Shown here: piece after piece, positions 16,209 through 24,373 of the stretch
Layout of the letters: each line of letters begins with the position of its first letter
Numbering within the stretch: position 1 is the first letter of the stretch
DNA from: CAVPHV01 sp963821095
GTDB lineage: Bacteria > Actinomycetota > Acidimicrobiia > Spongiisociales > UBA5794
Length of the DNA stretch: 64,000 bases
Assembly: GCA_963821095.1 (NCBI GenBank)
Contig: CAWGCJ010000014.1
Location: forward strand, 8,676-72,675
Direction: 5' to 3'
Position numbers and translations under genes: made by a program
Notes under the pieces: generated by a model
Told to the model about the DNA's origin: nothing
The model's database searches: none
Seen by the model: only the letters and a program-made list of their open reading frames with translations

Positions 16209-16241
16209 GAATCGAAGCCGCCAAATTGGCGGCTCCGATTC
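16209..16241. other. Strong hairpin upstream of pyrE
   Basis: GAATCG-AA-GCCGCCA-AAT-TGGCGGC-TC-CGATTC folds into two perfect stacked stems (6 and 7 bp) with a three-base loop. No U-run follows. A candidate pyrE -10 (TACGCT, 16279-16284) is downstream, so the hairpin is probably not in the pyrE leader. It may be an operator or the boundary between the divergent phosphatase and pyrE units. Function inferred only. Confidence 0.45.
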
Positions 16242-16319
16242 GGGCTTAGACGGGAGGTAGGAAGGCATCCTGTCTGACTACGCTATCGGCACTCCGCACC
16301 ACGAACCTTGAGAGGTTTC

Positions 16320-16868
16320 TTGGAGAACTTCGAGAATTCCCGAAAAGCCCTGGTCACGCATCTCAGAACACACGCGCTGCGGACGGATGGACCCTTTGTT
16401 TTGGCGTCCGGCGAAGTGTCCGACTGGTACGTCGACGGCCGTCAGACCACATTCGATGGCTACGGAGCCCGCCTGGTTGGTGCCTGCATCGCTGCGCTTC
16501 TCGACGATGAGGTGACTGCCGTCGGCGGGATGACGATGGGCGCCGATCCGATTGCGGTTGCCGCCGCCGTGATGGCGGAGCGGCCCCTCAAAGCGTTCTC
16601 CGTTCGGAAGGCCGCCAAGAACCACGGAACGGGCGGTCGCCTGGTTGGGCCGGTGGGACCCGACGACCGAGTCGCCGTGGTCGAGGATGCCACCACGACG
16701 GGTGCGTCCGCTGCCGCCGCTATCGCCGCGCTGCGTGGAGAGGGTGTTGCCGTGATCCAGGCGATCACGCTCGTCGACCGCTCGTTCGGAGCTGCCGGCG
16801 CGGTCATGGAGGAACTCGGAGTACCGTTCCTTTCTGTGGTGACCCTCGAAGACCTCGGCGTCGAGTGA
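16320..16868 (+). CDS. pyrE: Orotate phosphoribosyltransferase
   Basis: 182-residue type I phosphoribosyltransferase that makes orotidine monophosphate from orotate and PRPP. Visible elements are the N-terminal FVLASGEVSDWYVDGRQT, the substrate loop GGMTMGADPIAVAAA, the flexible loop VRKAAKNHGTGGRLVG, and the PRPP motif RVAVVEDATTTGASAAAAI. The start is uncertain. TTG 16320 has AGAGG four bases upstream and gives the usual length; an upstream in-frame TTG at 16308 lacks a ribosome-binding site. It is followed by a membrane-protein gene overlapping its stop (TGATG). No other pyr genes are in the window. Confidence 0.9.
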   Translation: MENFENSRKALVTHLRTHALRTDGPFVLASGEVSDWYVDGRQTTFDGYGARLVGACIAALLDDEVTAVGGMTMGADPIAVAAAVMAERPLKAFSVRKAAKNHGTGGRLVGPVGPDDRVAVVEDATTTGASAAAAIAALRGEGVAVIQAITLVDRSFGAAGAVMEELGVPFLSVVTLEDLGVE

Positions 16869-17470
16869 TGGAACGCTTCAGCGTTGACCGCTCGCCCCTC
16901 CGCCAGTTCGTGATGGGACTGGTGGGTTTGCTGTTGATCTTGTCCGCCATCGAACTCGTGTGGGTGCACCAGATCACCCTGGAGCCCGAGACCGACGACT
17001 CCGGCCAGCTGACGACCCGGGGTCAAGCGCGACGCAGGGTCGACCTGATTTGGGGCAGCGCCTTCCTCGTCACCGGAACGGGCTTGCTCCTGGTTTCGCT
17101 CATTGGCTTGGTTCGGCACGAGTCGGTGGTCGAAGCCACCGACGATGGCCTGCGACTCAGGCTTGCCGGCCCGCAGGGGATGATCTCGATCCCGTGGGGT
17201 GAGGTGATTGCAGTGCGCTCCGGAAGCGTCAGCGAAGACGCCCGGGTGGCGGTGCCGGTCCTCTACGTCGACGTCGCGGATGCCAACGCATTTCCGGCCG
17301 AGCTGTGGGGCGGCGAGTGGGAGGGCAACACCATGCGGGTTGATGCCGAATCGTGGGCGGTTGCTCCCGAGGAGGTGGCTGTTCGTGCCCAGATTGCGCT
17401 CGACCGCTACCGCCGCGACAACGGGGATCTCGTGGTCGACGAGGACGGGAAGCCGGCGCCGTACGTCTGA
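16868..17470 (+). CDS. Membrane protein with PH-like (YcxB-type) C-terminal domain
   Basis: 200 residues. Two transmembrane helices (FVMGLVGLLLILSAIELVWV and WGSAFLVTGTGLLLVSLIGLV) are followed by a soluble beta-rich part. There VEATDDGLRLRLAGPQGMISIPWGEVIAVRSGSV has the D-x-L-x-L ... IPW-x-EV pattern of bacterial PH/YcxB domains. No function is assigned. The ATG overlaps the pyrE stop as TGATG, so it is translationally coupled to pyrE, though a functional link to pyrimidine synthesis is not apparent. Confidence 0.65.
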   Translation: MERFSVDRSPLRQFVMGLVGLLLILSAIELVWVHQITLEPETDDSGQLTTRGQARRRVDLIWGSAFLVTGTGLLLVSLIGLVRHESVVEATDDGLRLRLAGPQGMISIPWGEVIAVRSGSVSEDARVAVPVLYVDVADANAFPAELWGGEWEGNTMRVDAESWAVAPEEVAVRAQIALDRYRRDNGDLVVDEDGKPAPYV

Positions 17471-17508
17471 GCCGCCGGGATGTCTCGCCGGGCGGGTACC
17501 GTGAGACC

Positions 17509-18273
17509 ATGCTGATTGGATCCCATGTCTCGCCTCAGGACCCACTCGGCGAAGCGAAGTCTCGCAACGCCGACGTGGTCCAGATCTTCCTGTCGAACCC
17601 ACAGTCCTACAAGGCCCCCAAGCCGCGTGAGGATGCCGAAGCGCTCAAGTCGTCCGGCCTGCCGATCTACGTGCACGCGCCGTACATCATGAATCCGGTG
17701 TCGCCGAACAATCGGATCCGGATTCCGAGCCGCAAGACCTTGGCGCAGATCATGGAGGCGGCCGGCGACATCGGTGCGGCTGGCGTGGTCGTGCACGGCG
17801 GCCACGTCGGCGACGACGAGGACATCGCCGTCGGCTTCGAGCGCTGGCGCAAGGTGTTCGAGTACGGGGACGGCGGATGGGAGGTCCCGCTGCTCATCGA
17901 GAACACAGCCGGTGGCGGGCATGCCGTGGCGCGCGACCTCGCCAGCTACGGGCCGCTGTGGGCCGAGATCGGCGAGTTCAACGTCGGAGTCGTGCTCGAC
18001 ACATGCCACGCCTGGGCCGCAGGTCAGGATCTTGGGGTTGCCGTCGAAACCCTACGCGACCTGACCGGGCGGGTTGACCTGGTGCACTGCAACGACTCGC
18101 GCGATCCGTTTGATAGTCGCCGTGACCGTCACACCAACCTCGGTAGGGGTGAAATCCCCGAGGAGCTCATTGTGGGCGTGGTGCGGGCGGCGGATGCACC
18201 GGTGGTCGTGGAGACCCCCGACGACGACGGCGGACAAGCCGCCGACATCGCCTGGCTGCGGGATCGGGTCTAG
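17509..18273 (+). CDS. nfo: Endonuclease IV (AP endonuclease)
   Basis: 254-residue TIM-barrel, zinc-dependent AP endonuclease for base-excision repair. It starts MLIGSHVSPQDPLGEA and has VQIFLSNPQSY, IYVHAPYIMN, VVVHGGHVG, LLIENTAGGG, VVLDTCHAWAAG and the signature HCNDSRDPFDSRRDRHTNLGRGEI, which contains most of the zinc ligands. It is a little shorter than the 280-residue E. coli enzyme. No Shine-Dalgarno; TACCGT lies six bases before the ATG, indicating a leaderless mRNA. The frame is open upstream of 17509 but lacks family similarity. Confidence 0.92.
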   Translation: MLIGSHVSPQDPLGEAKSRNADVVQIFLSNPQSYKAPKPREDAEALKSSGLPIYVHAPYIMNPVSPNNRIRIPSRKTLAQIMEAAGDIGAAGVVVHGGHVGDDEDIAVGFERWRKVFEYGDGGWEVPLLIENTAGGGHAVARDLASYGPLWAEIGEFNVGVVLDTCHAWAAGQDLGVAVETLRDLTGRVDLVHCNDSRDPFDSRRDRHTNLGRGEIPEELIVGVVRAADAPVVVETPDDDGGQAADIAWLRDRV

Positions 18274-18309
18274 AGCGCGGTCCGTGGCGCGTTGAGTAGC
18301 CTCAACTGC

Positions 18310-21300
18310 ATGGAATGCCAAGCGTGTGGGGCCGGAAACGAGCCTGGATTCAGCTTCTGCTCTAATTGCGGAAGCGCTCTGGCTCGAGCATGTCCAGCGT
18401 GCCGGACCTCGAATGGTCCCGATTTCAACTTCTGCTCGAACTGTGGAGCGTCGTTGGCTGGGGGATCAGCCGGAGATGACGAAGCTGCGACGGGCGTCCA
18501 GCCACCGGAGGATGCCGGAGAGCGTCGCTTTGTGTCGGTTCTGTTCGCCGACCTCGTCGGCTTCACCGCCTTCTCCGAGTCCCGGGACCCCGAAGAGGTG
18601 CGAGCAATGCTCACTCGGTACTTCGATCTGGCTCGGCAGGTTGTGAGCCGATTTGGCGGCGAGATCGACAAGTTCATCGGCGACGCCGTGACTGGGTTCT
18701 GGGGTACCCGAGTAGCCCTCGAGGATGATGCCGAGCGTGCCGTCCGAGCCGCGCTGGAACTGGTCGGCGCCGTTGCCGATCTGGGAAAGGACCTCGACAT
18801 CCCAGAACTGAGCCTGCGCGTCGGCGTCCTTTCGGGCGAGACGAGTGTCGGCGCCGGCGGAAACGAGATAGGTCTCGTTGTCGGCGACATCGTCAACACG
18901 GCCTCGCGGTTGCAGTCGATGGCGGAGCCCAATTCTGTCTACGTCGGCGATTCGACCCGGGCGCTCGCTGCTTCATCTATTCGATACGAGCCGGTAGGGG
19001 AGCTCGACATGAAGGGCAAGACCTCGCCGGTCACCGCGTGGCGGGCCGCGGAGATCGTGGCCGAACGTGGTGGACGTGGCCGTGCGGAAGGTGTTGAGCC
19101 GCCGTTTGTCGGCCGGGAATACGAGCTGCGGCTACTGAAGGACCAACTCCACGCCACGATGGATGAAGGACGAGCCCGGCTGATCTCCTTGGTCGGAGAG
19201 GGCGGCATCGGCAAGAGCCGGCTTGCGTGGGAGCTGTTGAAATATGTCGACGGTCTCGCCGACGTGGTCTATTGGCACCACGGGCGATCGCCCGCCTACG
19301 GGGACGGAGTGACGTTCTGGGCTCTCGGGGAGATGGTGCGCCAGCGCGCCCGTATTGCGGAGACGGATGATCAGCATCGCGCGGCCACCAAGCTACGCAC
19401 CACCGTCGCCCAGTATGTGTCCGATCCCGAAGCCAATGATTGGATCGGACCTCGCGTTGCCGGCCTGCTCGGGTTGGAGGCGATGCCTGACGGCGAACAG
19501 GCTGAGCTCTTTGCGGCGTGGCGCAGCTTCTTCCAGCACGTGGCCGAACATGGTCCGACAGTCCTCGTCTTCGAAGACCTGCATTGGGCCGATGAGGGCT
19601 TGCTCGACTTCATCATCGAGTTGGTGAAGCGGTCGTCCGGGTATCCGATCCTCGTGATCACTCTGAGCCGCCCCTCCTTGTTGGAGCGATCTCCCGACTG
19701 GGGCGCAGCGCGCCGCGGCTTCATGTCGGCCCACCTCGCGCCTCTGGCCGACGGAGACGTCGCCATCTTGGTTCGGGGGATGGCTCCTGGGATCCTTGCC
19801 GACACCGTCGACTTGGTTGTGAATGCCGCCGCCGGCATCCCGCTCTACGCAGTTGAGTATGTGCGCATGTTGGTCGCTGGCGGCGACCTGATCGACGACG
19901 GCACCGGGTTTCGTCAAACGGCGGAGGTTGACTCCCTTTCCGTCCCTGATTCACTGCACGCCGTTGTGGCGGCGCGCATCGACCGGCTCGGATCCGACGA
20001 ACGAGCCGTTGTCCAGGACGCCGCCGTCTTGGGGCAATCATTTACGCTCGATGGTTTGGCGGCGCTATCTGGTCGATCCGAGGACGAGTTGGATCGGATC
20101 GTGTCCCAGTTGGTGCGCGCCGAGATTCTCCACTACGACGATGACCCGCGTTCGCCCGAACGCGGCCAGCACAAGTTCGTCCAGGGCGTGATCCGCGAGG
20201 TCGCCTACGGACGGTTGTCTCGCGGTGATCGAAAGAGCCGGCACATCGCGGTGGCCCACCACTACGAGGGAGGCGGAGCCGTTGAGTTCGCCGCCATCGT
20301 GGCCGACCACTACATGAGAGCGCTCCAGATCGAACCCGACGAGGCCCTTGCTTCGGCGGCGCGGGCATCGATGCTGGCGGCGGCTCAGAGGGCGTTTGAC
20401 TTACACGCCCACCGGCAGGCCCTGACCCTGGTGCGCCGCGGGCTTGACATCCCAGGTGAGGATGCCGGCCGGGTTGCGCTGTGGGAGCTGGGTGCACTGG
20501 CCGCTAGTCACGTCTCCGAGGGCGACGTTGCGGTCGGCATGGCGACTGAGGCCCTCGGATGGCATGAGGGTCATGCCGACAGCAGCGGGGTGGTGCGGGC
20601 GGCTCGCATCCTGGGCTATGCCCTGTTGTCTCTCGATCAGCCCGCAGACGCCCTTGAAGCGATGGGTCCCTACTTTGTGCCCGGCGAGGGGGCAGCTGCG
20701 GAAATGACAAGGCTGGGGGCGGAACTCGCCCGTGCGCACATGCTGGCGGGAAACTCGCAAGCCTCGGCGGACGTAGCCCGCGACACCATGGTTGCTGCTG
20801 AAGCTGCCGGCGACCTGGAGGTCGTGGTCGAGACGCTCAACACGAGGGGGACTGCCCTGCTGAGCCTGGGTCGACTCCAGGAATCGCTGGCTCTGCTGGC
20901 CGGAGCCATACAGTTGGCGGCCGAATTGGACTCTCCGCTCTCCGAGGTGAGGGCCCTCAACAACTATGGAGTATCCGCGGCGGCCCAGGGGCTGGTCGCA
21001 GATCCTTTGCTAGCGCAGCGCTTCTTCGAGATGACGCAACGACTCGGGATCTCCGATTTTGAGCTCCGCGGAGCGATCTGGAAGTCACAGGAGTTGCGCC
21101 TCGCAGGGGACTTCGCCGACGCCGTTGCCTTTTTTGAGAGCCTCGAGCTGCCGCCGGCGTCAATGTGGGGTCGCGTCATGGGGGCAGATGCAGCAACTTC
21201 GCGGTGGGCGTCGACGAACGACGACGCGGTCCTTGACCAGGCGACGCGGGACCTAGCCGAAATACCGTCCCAACAGGAACCCCAGCTACAGACGTGGATA

Positions 21301-21789
21301 GAGGGGTTGCGCGCCGCTATCACGTTCCTGGGTGATGATCCGCTTGTCGCGTACACCCAGGCAACAGCAATCGATCGAAGCGGTTTGATCCCGGCCAATG
21401 GGGCGTGGGAACTCGGAGTGTGGTCGGCGATCCGACTCAAAGACGCGACGCGACTCGAGACGGCGGCCGAAGGGCTTCGATCCACACTGGGGCGGAGGTT
21501 TGTGGTGATACGGCAAACGGCCGCCGCGGCCCTGACTGCGCTAGAGGGCGATGTTGATGCCGCAGCGCCCATGTTCGTGTCGGCAATCGAGCATTGCCAG
21601 AAGGTTGATGGCCCTCTCTCGGCGATGATCCTGCGGGCGTTGTTCGGCGAGTTGCTGCCCGGCAACGACCAAGCCCGAATCGAGGCCGGCCGGGCCCTCG
21701 ATTGGTTCAGCGCAAAGGGAGCTGCAGGCTATCTCGCACTGTTCGCCCACGTATGGCCGTCCTCGGCTGTTTCCGCCGAGACCGGATGA
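18310..21789 (+). CDS. Adenylate/guanylate cyclase with zinc ribbons, AAA ATPase and TPR region
   Basis: 1159-residue signalling protein. Two zinc ribbons open it (CQACG...FCSNCG and CPACR...FCSNCG, residues 3-50). Next comes a class III cyclase domain (about 70-235) with metal Asp in LFADLVGFTAFS, IDKFIGDAVTGFWG and the transition-state Asn/Arg in VGDIVNTASRLQS, so all catalytic residues appear present. An AAA/NACHT-like ATPase follows, with Walker A GEGGIGKSRLAWELL near 296 and Walker B VLVFEDLHWAD near 418. The rest is TPR-like helical repeats. It resembles actinobacterial cyclase-STAND fusions that may sense ligands through the TPR part. TAGCCT seven bases before the ATG suggests leaderless translation. 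Confidence 0.88.
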   Translation: MECQACGAGNEPGFSFCSNCGSALARACPACRTSNGPDFNFCSNCGASLAGGSAGDDEAATGVQPPEDAGERRFVSVLFADLVGFTAFSESRDPEEVRAMLTRYFDLARQVVSRFGGEIDKFIGDAVTGFWGTRVALEDDAERAVRAALELVGAVADLGKDLDIPELSLRVGVLSGETSVGAGGNEIGLVVGDIVNTASRLQSMAEPNSVYVGDSTRALAASSIRYEPVGELDMKGKTSPVTAWRAAEIVAERGGRGRAEGVEPPFVGREYELRLLKDQLHATMDEGRARLISLVGEGGIGKSRLAWELLKYVDGLADVVYWHHGRSPAYGDGVTFWALGEMVRQRARIAETDDQHRAATKLRTTVAQYVSDPEANDWIGPRVAGLLGLEAMPDGEQAELFAAWRSFFQHVAEHGPTVLVFEDLHWADEGLLDFIIELVKRSSGYPILVITLSRPSLLERSPDWGAARRGFMSAHLAPLADGDVAILVRGMAPGILADTVDLVVNAAAGIPLYAVEYVRMLVAGGDLIDDGTGFRQTAEVDSLSVPDSLHAVVAARIDRLGSDERAVVQDAAVLGQSFTLDGLAALSGRSEDELDRIVSQLVRAEILHYDDDPRSPERGQHKFVQGVIREVAYGRLSRGDRKSRHIAVAHHYEGGGAVEFAAIVADHYMRALQIEPDEALASAARASMLAAAQRAFDLHAHRQALTLVRRGLDIPGEDAGRVALWELGALAASHVSEGDVAVGMATEALGWHEGHADSSGVVRAARILGYALLSLDQPADALEAMGPYFVPGEGAAAEMTRLGAELARAHMLAGNSQASADVARDTMVAAEAAGDLEVVVETLNTRGTALLSLGRLQESLALLAGAIQLAAELDSPLSEVRALNNYGVSAAAQGLVADPLLAQRFFEMTQRLGISDFELRGAIWKSQELRLAGDFADAVAFFESLELPPASMWGRVMGADAATSRWASTNDDAVLDQATRDLAEIPSQQEPQLQTWIEGLRAAITFLGDDPLVAYTQATAIDRSGLIPANGAWELGVWSAIRLKDATRLETAAEGLRSTLGRRFVVIRQTAAAALTALEGDVDAAAPMFVSAIEHCQKVDGPLSAMILRALFGELLPGNDQARIEAGRALDWFSAKGAAGYLALFAHVWPSSAVSAETG

Positions 21790-22197
21790 GACGGTTGGGA
21801 GTTTGGAGCCGTCGGCAGGATCTGAGCGGGTGTCAACGACCTTGCCGCCCTTCTGATGGAAGGCCCGTTCCAGCCGGTTGAGTACTCCGGCGGTTCGTGC
21901 CGCAGTGTCGGCAAGCGTGTGCGGGAAAAGCGAATAGGTGCAGAAGACGCCGACGAGAAGGCCGTCGAAGTCCGGCAAGCCATCGATCCACGACGTCAGA
22001 CGTTGCGTCGGCTCACCTCCAACCGGCCTGCCTACGCGGGTTTCGCAGCCGGCGATCAGCAAGTTCGGAGACCGCACGATCACGGTACCCGCACCATGCC
22101 ATTGGTTCGACAGTCTCCTAGTTGTCTGCCGAACCAGGCCAGTTCGTTTGCTCGCTGCGAGCGCACCGGACGTACCTATGGTCGGTCCGGCGACCAC
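21790..22197 (-). pseudogene. Decayed flavodoxin-like gene remnant
   Basis: The minus strand reads open from 22197 into the end of the cyclase gene. Its middle section (about 22080-21815) looks protein-like: SPNLLIAGCETRVGRP, LTSWIDGLPDFDGLLVGVFCTY, then AARTAGVLNRLERAFHQKGGKVV. This matches the back half of actinobacterial flavodoxin-domain proteins (PDLLIVGxPT ... WLDxLP ... AVFDTR ... RRLxxxGxxxV). The N-terminal FMN phosphate loop and the C-terminal strand are not recognisable, and there is no ribosome-binding site. I call it a remnant; an intact divergent gene is possible but less likely. A 13-base direct repeat (TGGTTCGACAGTC at 22103 and 22207) lies across its 5' part. Confidence 0.4.
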
Positions 22198-22221
22198 TCA
22201 CGGCGATGGTTCGACAGTCCC

Positions 22222-22407
22222 TTAATACGGCCGAGCCGTCACGCCTCCCAGAAGCACTGACACCAGGATTCCCAGGGGGAACGTTCCCCAGTAGGACAAC
22301 TCCAGGCCGATGTTGCCGAAGAACAACATGAGCAGCCAGGTGGCCGGGAGCGTGAAGATCAGGAATGCCACTCCCATGAACAGCAGACCCTTCAGAAAAT
22401 CTCCCAC
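22222..22407 (-). CDS. Small two-helix membrane protein
   Basis: 61 residues, almost entirely two hydrophobic helices: FLKGLLFMGVAFLIFTLPATWLLMLFF and LGILVSVLLGGVTARPY, joined by GNIGLELSYWGTFP. It starts with GTG after GAAGGAGAAGTGAGACC, a strong ribosome-binding site, which is the main reason to believe it. It lies downstream of ino1 on the same strand but a hairpin (22499-22522) separates them, so it is probably its own unit. No family recognised. Confidence 0.6.
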   Translation of the reverse strand: MGDFLKGLLFMGVAFLIFTLPATWLLMLFFGNIGLELSYWGTFPLGILVSVLLGGVTARPY

Positions 22408-22498
22408 GGTCTCACTTCTCCTTCGATTGAGTGTTCGTGATGCTACCGACCTGGCTCTTGAATCCTGGGTATCACCCGCGGTCTGCCAAACGCGCCGA

Positions 22499-22522
22499 GG
22501 ACGCCCCCCTGAAGGGGCGCCC
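22499..22522 (-). terminator. Probable terminator downstream of ino1
   Basis: On the minus strand, GGGCGCCCC-TTCAGG-GGGGCGTCC forms an 8-bp GC stem with one mismatch and a six-base loop, about 28 bases after the ino1 stop. No U-tract follows, which is common in high-GC Actinobacteria. It would end the padR-ino1 transcript before the small membrane-protein gene. Confidence 0.55.
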
Positions 22523-22549
22523 TGGCTCTCACAGGATGGTCCGACCGAG

Positions 22550-23656
22550 CTAGCTCAGATAGCCGGCGAGATCCGGCGCCGTCGTGTCGCGTCCGGAGAT
22601 GAATGCGTCGACGTTCTCGCGAGCATCCGAGTCGCGGTACTGCACCGGGGGGCTCTTCATGAAGTATGACGACGGTGCCAGCAAGGGGCCGCCGACCCCG
22701 GCATCCATCGCCAGCTTGATGCAGCGTACGGCGTCGATGACGACGCCGGCCGAGTTGGGGGAGTCCCAGACCTCGAGCTTGAGTTCGGCGTTGAGTGGGA
22801 CGTCACCGAAGGCCTTGCCCTCGATCCTGATGTAGGCCCACTTGCGGTCCGTCAGCCACGGAACATGGTCCGAAGGGCCGATGTGGACACTGTCGCGCCC
22901 GATGCCGTTGTCGAGTTGGCTCGTCACCGATTGGGTTTTCGAGATCTTCTTCGACTCGAGCCGCTCGCGCTCGAGCATGTTCATGAAGTCCATGTTGCCG
23001 CCGAAGTTCAGCTGGTACGTCTGCTCGACCTCGACCCCACGGTCCTCGAACAGGCGGGCGAGATTGCGGTGGACGATCGTGGCGCCGACCTGCGATTTGA
23101 TGTCGTCGCCGATGATTGGCACGCCGGCATCAACGAAGCGTTGCGCCCACTCGGGATTCGAAGCGATGAACACCGGAATGCAGTTGACGAACCCGACCCC
23201 GGCCTCGAGTGCCGCTTCGGCGTAGAACTTGGTTGCCTCCTCGGAACCGACCGGCAGGTAGGAGACGAGCACGTCGGCGCCGGACTCGCGCAGCGCTGCC
23301 ACCACGTCGACGGCTTCCTCTGCGGATTCCTCGACGGTTTCGCGGTAGTACTTGCCGAGCCCGTCGAGGGTCGGACCCCGCTGCACCAACACCCCCGTGT
23401 CGGGCGTATCGGAGAAGCGGATCGTGTTGTTCGGCCCCGACCAGATCGCCTTGGCGAGGTCCTGACCGACCTTGGCCGCATCGACGTCAAAACCGGCGAC
23501 AAACTCGACGTCGCCGACGTGGTAGCCGCCGAGGTCGACGTTCATCAGACCGGGGACTTCGGTGCCGGGCTCGGCATCCGCGTAATAGGTGACGCCTTGC
23601 AGTAGGGAATTGGCACAATTGCCGAGGCCGGCAATCGCAACTCTTACCTCGCTCAT
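22550..23656 (-). CDS. ino1: Inositol-3-phosphate synthase
   Basis: 368 residues, the short prokaryotic form. It converts glucose-6-phosphate to L-myo-inositol-1-phosphate using NAD, the first step to phosphatidylinositol, mycothiol and related compounds. It starts MSEVRVAIAGLGNCANSLLQG (NAD-binding GxGNCA), has FDVDAAKVGQDL, LVSYLPVGSEEATKFYAEAAL, FVNCIPVFIASNP, GDDIKSQVGATIVHRNLA and NFGGNMDFMNM, all diagnostic. It lies 23 bases downstream of a PadR regulator on the same strand, as in Mycobacterium tuberculosis (Rv0046c/Rv0047c), and has GGAGGAGAACCACC before the ATG. Confidence 0.96.
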   Translation of the reverse strand: MSEVRVAIAGLGNCANSLLQGVTYYADAEPGTEVPGLMNVDLGGYHVGDVEFVAGFDVDAAKVGQDLAKAIWSGPNNTIRFSDTPDTGVLVQRGPTLDGLGKYYRETVEESAEEAVDVVAALRESGADVLVSYLPVGSEEATKFYAEAALEAGVGFVNCIPVFIASNPEWAQRFVDAGVPIIGDDIKSQVGATIVHRNLARLFEDRGVEVEQTYQLNFGGNMDFMNMLERERLESKKISKTQSVTSQLDNGIGRDSVHIGPSDHVPWLTDRKWAYIRIEGKAFGDVPLNAELKLEVWDSPNSAGVVIDAVRCIKLAMDAGVGGPLLAPSSYFMKSPPVQYRDSDARENVDAFISGRDTTAPDLAGYLS

Positions 23657-23679
23657 GGTGGTTCTCCTCCTGTGAGATC

Positions 23680-24210
23680 TCAGATGGTGCGCTTCGGCTC
23701 GAAGCTCTGTCGCTCTGCAGCGATCAGTTCGTCGAGCCAGGCGATGTCGGCTTCCGTCGATTGCACCGACCGTTCCATCAAAGCCCGGGTGTAGCGGTCG
23801 ATTTGTTCACGACCTCGTGTCGTGGCTTGGCGCAGGCTGCGGGTGGACTCGCCGAGATGCTCGACCAGTCGGCGCCGCCGCCGCTCCAGGGTCTTGACCC
23901 TCATCGCCGGCTCCAGGTAGCGAAAGAAGGCAAGGCGCAGATTGAAGCGACGGTCCTCTTCGAACGTCTCGGTGTCTTCCAGCAGCAAGCGCTCGAACTC
24001 GGCGCTGCCTGCCGGCGTGATCTGGTAGGCCTTGCGACGACCGGTGACCCGCATTGCCTCGATCAGTTCGCGCTTTTCGAGCCGGCGCAGTGCCGGGTAG
24101 AGCGAGCCGAAGGACACCTTCCAGAAGCCAAGGCCGGCGAGCTGTTGCTTCAACTCGTAGCCGTGGCGCGGGGTGTCGCGCAGCAGACCAAGAATGGCAA
24201 GATCGAGCAT
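23680..24210 (-). CDS. PadR-family transcriptional regulator
   Basis: 176 residues. The N-terminal PadR winged helix is clear (LDLAILGLLRDTPRHGYELKQQLAG ... SFGSLYPALRRLEKRELIEA ... RKAYQITPAGSAEF). A C-terminal helical Vir_act_alpha_C-like dimerisation region follows, including LERRRRRLVEHLGESTRSLRQ. It is co-directional with ino1, 23 bases upstream of it, and the intergenic region before it carries an AT-rich palindrome plus a third half-site. This suggests it represses its own operon and so sets inositol synthesis. The effector is unknown. Confidence 0.9.
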   Translation of the reverse strand: MLDLAILGLLRDTPRHGYELKQQLAGLGFWKVSFGSLYPALRRLEKRELIEAMRVTGRRKAYQITPAGSAEFERLLLEDTETFEEDRRFNLRLAFFRYLEPAMRVKTLERRRRRLVEHLGESTRSLRQATTRGREQIDRYTRALMERSVQSTEADIAWLDELIAAERQSFEPKRTI

Positions 24211-24224
24211 TTGGATACCAGTCT

Positions 24225-24264
24225 GTTATATCGAATCGATATAACTATAGCGGTTCGATATAAC
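24225..24264. promoter_or_regulatory. PadR-type operator: 21-bp inverted repeat plus extra half-site
   Basis: GTTATATCGA-A-TCGATATAAC at 24225-24245 is a palindrome perfect apart from its central base. A further half-site TTCGATATAAC follows at 24254-24264. PadR proteins typically bind such AT-rich dyads; the striking AT content in a high-GC background and the position just upstream of padR-ino1 argue for the cognate operator. Because a VanW gene starts divergently at 24374, that gene could also be affected. Confidence 0.7.
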
Positions 24265-24373
24265 AAGACAACACAACATGAGGCCGGGCGAGAAGCCGGG
24301 GCGAGCGGCAACCAGAGGAGGTTGATTGCCGAAGTGGCTGGACTAGGTCGCTACCCCCGTTACGATTCTGTCT

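Noticed and set aside
16360..16400. Another copy of the GTTTTGGCG palindrome arm inside pyrE
   Set aside because: A single arm-like string within the conserved FVLASGE codons with no pairing partner; coincidence.
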